A DNA stretch of 64,000 bases from Antedon bifida (taxonomy: Eukaryota > Echinodermata > Crinoidea > Comatulida > Antedonidae), in the NCBI GenBank assembly GCA_963402885.1, contig OY727095.1, positions 1,059,001-1,123,000 of the forward strand, read 5' to 3'. Below, one piece after another: positions 58,386 to 64,000 of this stretch. The translations under genes and the position numbers were made by a program. Each line of letters begins with the position of its first letter. The stretch's first letter is position 1. The notes beneath the pieces were generated by a model. The model saw nothing but the letters and a program-made list of their open reading frames with translations. It was not told the origin of the DNA and ran no database searches.

Positions 58386-59054
58386 TGACGCTTTATACTG
58401 TCTTGTTATTTCAATGCCTACAATAATACTTATTGATCGGTCCCGATATCTTTAGTCAATTTATATTGATGTATTATACATTCCTAATGTCAAACAGAGT
58501 CCATACATCACGATAACATTTCACAGTTCTCAGGTAAGTGTTTTTTTCAAGCCGCGGAACATGTCTGTAATATCACATTAATCGATTTGTCTGTTAGTGT
58601 TTCCGAAATTAGAGGCAGGTGATTTGCGCATAATACAATTATATTGGTGGAAAATGTGTAACACCTTCATCTTCCAGAGCCTAGAGATAAAGTTGTTTAT
58701 TCGCTGTATAATAATATAAATATGATAAACAATGCTGGTACTTCGTATAAAGCTAAATTATTCATTATCTCCTCCTCTACAGGATGCAAAATTGGATCAC
58801 CGCTCCAGATCTTCACAACAGGGAACGTGGTTTGAATCAAATATTGTTGTTCAATCAAGGAAAGAGAGACATGGCTCTTTCTTGTTCCAACTAAATGACC
58901 AAAAATGAATATATTTGACGAATGTTCAAGGTGGCTATTATTGACCAACCGTTGTCCAGGCCACGTAACATTTGGAACAAAATCTTGGAATGATGTTATT
59001 ACTAGGTTAACTATAAAACCAGAGGAAGCCAATTGAGCTTGTATTTCATTCAAA

Positions 59055-60182
59055 ATGTCTATTATCAGTGACGATGAATCGACGACTGAAGAAGACGGCA
59101 ATCAGGTGTTTATTGATGCGATTCGAAATGATGACGTAGCAACAGTGCAATGGATAATGGAAGGAATGACCTCGAAGGTCAACATTATCATTGGAAATGA
59201 TGACGAAAGTGATAAAGATTCAAACAAAAATGACGACGATGATGAGTGTATAACAGTTGGGATTTACACCGTCTATAAGGTTGTATTGAAGGCTGCCTTA
59301 CATTTTGCTGTTTGGCACTGGTCAGCGGCAGTTGCGCGTGAAATTCTTGAAAGTCAACGTAACCCTGACGCATCTGCAACTTCCAAAGCAGAATGCATTG
59401 ATATCATTCGCAAACTGTTAAACAATACAGGGTTTTCTTATTCACAGAGCACAAGCAATGATATCACCAAATACTACCAAGATTTCTTCCATTTCCTAAG
59501 CGGTCCACCATTATCATTGGCGGTGTCAGCAAACAACGCAGAGTTGACGAGGTTGCTGATCAAGTATGGTGCAGACGTGAATTGTGCAGACGATAATGGC
59601 GACACCCCGGTGCACGTAGCCGCGCAACGGCACACAGAGTGCCATGAATGTTTGATCATTCTTCTTGAACATGGTGCACGAATAACAATTCAAAACAAAA
59701 AAGGTGTTAAACCAGTGGATATGTATCCGTTTCTTACAAATATCCAAATGGAAATTATACATAAGAAAATGGAGTTACTACAAAAAATTGGATGCACGGA
59801 TTATAAAGGATCTACCAGGGAACTTTCGAACAGTTCTGACAATCGAAGGCCGTCTGTGTCTTTACTGGCCATTCCACGACTGGTGGCTAGAGTTACGCGA
59901 ACACGTTCACCACACGGCAGTAAAGAGTCTGTTGATTCTATCGAGTCCGATATGGAACCACCTAGCCCCAGGGAGATGAAACCACCAAGACGGAAGAGTT
60001 TGGCCATCAAAGAATGGTGGCACCGACGAAGAAAATCCAGAGACGAAACACCTATAGTTATTGTACAAGACAATTGTGATTCAATTGACTATGAGTTTAA
60101 AGAAAACGTTGATAGCGATAGTGATGTCTTCGATTTTGAAACGGAGAACTCAAGATTGAAAACCGGTGAGTTACTGTATTAA
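59055..60182 (+). CDS. Ankyrin-repeat protein, large exon (family not recognised)
   Basis: An open frame of 375 codons starts at ATG 59055, with an in-frame TGA at 59034-59036 just upstream, so the start is firm. After an acidic N-terminus ('SDDESTTEEDGNQ') the frame shows ankyrin-type helices: 'VFIDAIRNDDVATVQWIMEG', 'ALHFAVWHWSAAVAREILES', 'PPLSLAVSANNAELTRLLIK' with YGADVN, 'NGDTPVHVAAQRH' and 'CLIILLEHGARITIQNKKGV'. The C-terminal third is basic and Ser-rich ('KPPRRKSLAIKEWWHRRRKS') and then acidic. A consensus donor GTGAGT at 60166 follows codon phase 1, so the exon may splice onward beyond 60165; if it does not, the protein ends at the TAA at 60180-60182. No downstream exon was recognised before 64000. 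Codon use and repeat structure support a real gene. Partners are unknown. Confidence 0.75.
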   Translation: MSIISDDESTTEEDGNQVFIDAIRNDDVATVQWIMEGMTSKVNIIIGNDDESDKDSNKNDDDDECITVGIYTVYKVVLKAALHFAVWHWSAAVAREILESQRNPDASATSKAECIDIIRKLLNNTGFSYSQSTSNDITKYYQDFFHFLSGPPLSLAVSANNAELTRLLIKYGADVNCADDNGDTPVHVAAQRHTECHECLIILLEHGARITIQNKKGVKPVDMYPFLTNIQMEIIHKKMELLQKIGCTDYKGSTRELSNSSDNRRPSVSLLAIPRLVARVTRTRSPHGSKESVDSIESDMEPPSPREMKPPRRKSLAIKEWWHRRRKSRDETPIVIVQDNCDSIDYEFKENVDSDSDVFDFETENSRLKTGELLY

Positions 60183-60802
60183 TCTTTCTTTTTAAATACC
60201 CAAAATAAACATAGCCTACATAGTATCATGTGAAGGGCCGAGTAAAAACTAATCAATCTCTATTTCTTATCTGTTAAGGTGGTCTCGGACTAACTGGTTT
60301 ACAATTCAGACCGGTCTTTCGTTTTTAATTTAAAAAGTAATTTTGTTTCCTATACGAATGAGTTGTAGCTTTAATTTTAAAATGATGTTCATGTCAGAGC
60401 ACACTTCACCAACCTATAACAACTTCAGACGTCGTAAACTAGATAAAGCATGTATAAATATACGACACGCAATGCTATGCATGTAGACGTGCACACATCT
60501 AACTTTATGACCCGGATACATATTAATTCAAATTCAGTAAACAAATTATATGTTGTTATACAGTCATAACTAGGACAATTCGTATTAACAAAAATAATAT
60601 ATCTTGTCGGGAATACGTAATTACTTTGCTTGTCTCCATTTCAAACAATGTATATAGTTTGGCAGAATGCCCGAGTTTTTTATAAGTTATGAATCGAAAA
60701 TCAGGAGCGATTACCGGAGAAATTCACAATATAGACATAGACATATCTTGTCGGGAATATGTAGCCACCTGCTTGTCTAAATTTGTAACAATTTGTAACT
60801 GT

Positions 60803-60933
60803 AAAGCTCTGTCTATACTATCAAACTTTATGTGACAACAAAATGTGATGTGCCCATATATGGACATGATGATGTCATATCACTACCACTCACTTTTTTT
60901 TGTCAAACTACTTGATAGCGTAGACAGAGCTTT
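60803..60933. mobile_element. Palindromic MITE, 'GTCTACACTATCAAA' family, copy 10
   Basis: 'aaagctctgtctatactatc' at the left and 'cttgatagcgtagacagagc' at the right. The interior keeps 'gtgatgtgcccatatatgga' and 'gtcatatcactacca'. Confidence 0.75.
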
Positions 60934-61867
60934 AGAATGCTTTGCAATGACTTTTTCGATACTTTGATTAATCTAACTGTAAATGTCAATGGCTTCAATC
61001 TGCGGTATCGTTATGTCTACCTCGCATTGCAAAATAATACTTTTTATACACCGATTTTAACTTGGAATTAATCCATCGTCTGTAGTTGCAAATCAACTAT
61101 ATCACCGCAATTGCCTATTTTATCAATTGGCGGACTTCTATAATAGCTCATTACGCGGTCAAAACAAATGGCAATACAGTTTACGAGTTTTAATAATATT
61201 TCACATAGGTCCACGAAGCACAATCATAAACGTGTTTTAGAAATATAACTACTGGATGTACTTCTCTAACCAAATTTATGATACAGCAAAACATGTGACG
61301 AACATTTCAGGCTGTATCATGGAACTATTATAATACTGACCTACTAAACGCAATTACGGAGACTTGTCATGTTATAGTATAGTAGTTTCAAATAAAAGAT
61401 GACATTGTATCTTAAATATGACGGCATATGTATCATCTGTAAGATGTAATGTAAACGGTGTGGGGATTCATCAACCTTATTGTATGTTACTGACAGGTAG
61501 TACCTTAAGGACAATATTATTAATACATATTTATATTTATAAAAATGTGTAGGCTTATTTATTGAGTAAAAAAACATAACTAAACCAAGGCCTATGATTA
61601 TTCGTGTTACTATGTTAATGATAATCAACCATTATAATGGATTGCACGGCTGAGTCTATTATAATGCATCATGAGTGTCAAGAAGATTTGTAGATAAGAC
61701 TGAACTAACTTCTAAACACAAACGTACTTAAGCTCTTCGTGAACATGAATATTTCTATATCTACATGAATCAAATCATTTGTTCCAAATAAAATGCATCC
61801 CTAAGCAGATCCAATTTCTCCCGTAGGACCTATTTTATTCCCGAAAACACATTCTATAATATTCTTA

Positions 61868-61991
61868 TCTTATCAAACTTTATGTGACAAAAAAATGTGA
61901 TGTGATGTCATATCACTACCATATTTGGGTATATCACTAACATCGGCATATCACACTTTTGTAAACTAGTTTGATAGTGTAGACATAGCTT
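61868..61991. mobile_element. Palindromic MITE, 'GTCTACACTATCAAA' family, copy 11
   Basis: 'cttatcaaactttatgtgac' at the left and 'gtttgatagtgtagacatag' at the right, with 'gatgtcatatcactaccata' inside. The left terminal bases are eroded. Confidence 0.7.
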
Positions 61992-62219
61992 AACATGGAG
62001 GTATGTCCAATCATGACAGAGATAGCCTCAGATCTAAATATTATTATTATTTATTTAATCATTATCCTTTAAAAACAGTATTATTTAACTGAATGTATAA
62101 ATTCCACTGCTGCTGATGAAAATTCCATACAAGAATATTTAAATATTTAAAGAATACAAGTAGGCATATCCTTATTATTTATTATCTAGACATTCATAAA
62201 AAATGACGGTGATATGTGT

Positions 62220-62384
62220 AAAGCTCTGTCTACACGATCAAACTTTATGTGAAAAAAGAATGTGATGTGCTCATAATGGACATGATTATGTCATATCACT
62301 ACCATTATTTGTGTATACCACCACCATATATGGGCACATCACACCTTTTTTGTCAAAATTGTTTGATAGTGTAGACAAAGCGTT
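62220..62384. mobile_element. Palindromic MITE, 'GTCTACACTATCAAA' family, copy 12
   Basis: 'aaagctctgtctacacgatc' and 'gtttgatagtgtagacaaag' are the ends. 'gacatgattatgtcatatca' and 'atatgggcacatcacacc' lie within. Confidence 0.75.
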
Positions 62385-62464
62385 AGAATCATTCACAAGC
62401 TAATGCTTACTATACGTGAAGTGTGAAATTACTGTATTTATACTATAAACAGGTCGGTCAATCC

Positions 62465-62560
62465 GTCGGTTCTATTCTTTGATCATCCCCATCACGACGA
62501 CCGCTATTACCAGTCGGTTCTATTCTTTGATCATCTCCATCGCGACGACCGCTATTACCA
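62465..62560. repeat. 48-bp tandem duplication
   Basis: Two copies of 'gtcggttctattctttgatc' plus 'atc(c/t)ccatc(a/g)cgacga' and 'ccgctattacca' differ at two positions. Confidence 0.9.
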
Positions 62561-62715
62561 GTTACATCATTGTGATGTCATAATCAACACTCTATTGTAA
62601 CACATTTCATATTATATATTTCTATCCTCATAATACACTGTATACGTTATTTATGGATTCTAAAGAAAATGTAATAGCATTCAAAATAATATAGAAAAGC
62701 TTTGAGTATAAGTGG

Positions 62716-62825
62716 AACGCAATGAAGCTGCGCACGCACCGGGTTGTTTAGCAACGCAATCAGGCTACGCACCGGGTTGTTTAGCAACGCAAAGAAGCTG
62801 CGCACGCACCGGGTTGTTTAGCAAC
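62716..62825. repeat. About 35-bp tandem repeat, three copies
   Basis: Units share 'cgcaccgggttgtttagcaa' followed by 'cgcaa'. Their left parts vary (gaagctgcgcac, caggcta). GC-richer than the flanks. Confidence 0.9.
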
Positions 62826-64000
62826 ATTGTAGTCTTTGTTATCATCAATTATTGTGTCCTTATAATTATCTTTATCATAATTAATAAATATTTACCACAC
62901 ACCATGCCACAACAAATCCTCATTTTCACCAACATGAACCCAACAACACTCTTGTATTCGATTATTATTGTTATCATCATTATACTAATATTATACCTCT
63001 GTTATGTCGCAATTTTTTATAACGTTGTCGCACTTTGTAATAACCAGGCGCTATTTATAATAATAAACAATAAACATGGTACAATATTAAAAACGATACG
63101 ATAGATATTGTTACACACATGTTCGGCGGCTGAGTTCGATGGGTCCGCATGGAACCCATCACCATATTCACACCACACGAGTACGCTACACCAAACCACC
63201 CTATCGATCTTCATTCTCAATACTATTATATATATAATTGTTTTGAACTTGGAAAATGTTGAATACTGTACTATCCTTACTGTATATTCAACACACGTTA
63301 AGCTAATGTGCTTGCTAAAGAGAGGCATTAACGAGCCTTGAGCCATTCATGCTATTCCACAAAACATCACTGATTATTACAGGTGTTTTTTTTCTTCAAC
63401 AGCTAATTAAGAAACATTATCTATATAAAAGAAACAGACATAAATGAACTATCTAATGGCTTATAAATCTAAAACAAACTTCAGTGATGGTGTATTACAT
63501 CACAATACAACAACAATAACGTCAGGAGGTTTTAACTTAAACATAAAAACTGTTCTATCATTACCGGTTAGTTACCGTACTACGCCGTACAATGATCGAA
63601 TGGGTGCGTCAGTGAATACGCACCACAACTGCACAATCGAATTAAGCGACGCGGTGTTCAGTGGTTATATAAAGACATTTGCATCGTGATACAGGCTGGT
63701 AAATGGCACTATAGGCCTGCATTCTTTTGTTTTTTAATATCATTTTATAACAGTTTCATTCACTAACTTTAGGAATATAAAACACGTAAATTAAGGCAAG
63801 ATGTCAATTAAAATTAGTTTGGAGCTTTATGATATATAATTTCCACTAGTTAATTGTTGTAATTTCTCTTAACAAAATATATGATAAAAAACTACCTATT
63901 TCTATGAAGAAGCAATACGAGGAAGTCTAGGAAGAATATTAAACAAAATGAAATATTGAGACAATACAATATAATACAATACAATATACCAAACAAAGTG

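Larger units (their letters stand above)
53700..59054. other. Gene-poor region before the ankyrin exon
   Basis: No gene is firmly supported. The stretch contains a diverged duplication (54319-54670), two candidate promoters (55085-55225 and 56830-57019), a purine-rich G-rich patch (56450-56640) and two inverted-repeat elements (57690-57822, 58119-58385). A good donor 'ctcaggtaagtg' near 58531 and an acceptor-like 'tcatcttccag' ending near 58678 could flank 5' untranslated exons of the ankyrin gene. Confidence 0.5.
60183..64000. other. Repeat-rich right flank
   Basis: No gene is recognised. Three copies of the main palindromic MITE and two short tandem repeats are listed separately. Open frames at 62712-63104 and 63444-63689 have no recognisable domain and the first starts in a tandem repeat. 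The right edge ends in 'caatacaatataatacaata' simple sequence. If the ankyrin gene continues, its further exons are either hidden here or beyond the window. Confidence 0.5.

Noticed and set aside
58697-59101. A 134-codon minus ORF overlapping the start of the ankyrin exon
   Set aside because: It is antisense to the ankyrin start and its upstream leader, shows no domain, and looks like a shadow frame.
62712-63104. A 130-codon plus ORF with a hydrophobic Ile-rich tail
   Set aside because: It starts inside a tandem repeat and continues through AT-rich sequence; the Ile-rich part is what AT-rich DNA encodes by chance.
63444-63689. An 81-codon plus ORF with more balanced composition
   Set aside because: A possible small gene, but it has no recognisable domain, signal or splice link. 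Too weak to list as a gene.

Overview
This is an AT-rich, animal nuclear genome window carrying seven split, intron-rich genes separated by repeat-laden DNA. Six genes are conserved eukaryotic housekeeping or regulatory genes: ELMOD3, EXOSC1 (CSL4), a MAX dimerization protein (MXD/MXI1 type), RAB28, a p24 alpha cargo receptor (TMED4/9 type) and CHMP3 (VPS24). In these six, every exon-intron join I propose keeps the reading frame and uses GT-AG splice sites, so the models are complete from ATG to stop. Introns of 0.1 to 3 kb, one MXD gene, one p24 alpha gene, and abundant small inverted-repeat elements with AGGCCTA-type palindromes suggest an invertebrate deuterostome, perhaps an echinoderm. 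That placement is an inference, and the species is not proven by the sequence.

Layout: 1-3.7 kb is repeat-containing flank. 3.7-13.8 kb is ELMOD3 (minus), head to head with EXOSC1 (plus, 14.05-19.6 kb) across a 251-bp gap between start codons. 19.6-23.4 kb is a convergent intergenic stretch with a SINE, a LINE 3' end and a perfect 176-bp duplication. MXD (minus, 23.4-27.9 kb) and RAB28 (plus, 30.3-34.5 kb) are head to head, with three CACGTG E-boxes between them. RAB28 converges on the p24 gene (minus, 40.3-42.6 kb). After 4 kb of repeats come CHMP3 (minus, 46.7-50.4 kb), a LINE remnant, and a 388-residue Myb/SANT-like protein gene on the same strand (51.3-53.7 kb). A long gene-poor stretch with two candidate promoters precedes an ankyrin-repeat exon (plus, 59.06-60.18 kb). 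The rest is repeats.

The genes do not form one pathway. Several act in membrane traffic and small-GTPase biology (ELMOD3 as a GTPase-activating protein, RAB28, p24 alpha, CHMP3/ESCRT-III), one in RNA decay (EXOSC1) and one in MYC-antagonist transcription control (MXD). From memory of human gene positions, the human counterparts lie on 2p, 4p, 5q and 10q, which are the arms that carry the four human MXD-family paralogs. The window may therefore keep an ancestral linkage that vertebrate genome duplication later split.

Mobile DNA is the other main theme. A palindromic 'GTCTACACTATCAAA' element occurs at least 12 times. Other inverted-repeat families have TA target duplications, and one of these supplies the last base of the EXOSC1 stop codon. 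Several minisatellites (16-, 22-, 42-, 56- and 84-bp units) sit in introns or flanks.
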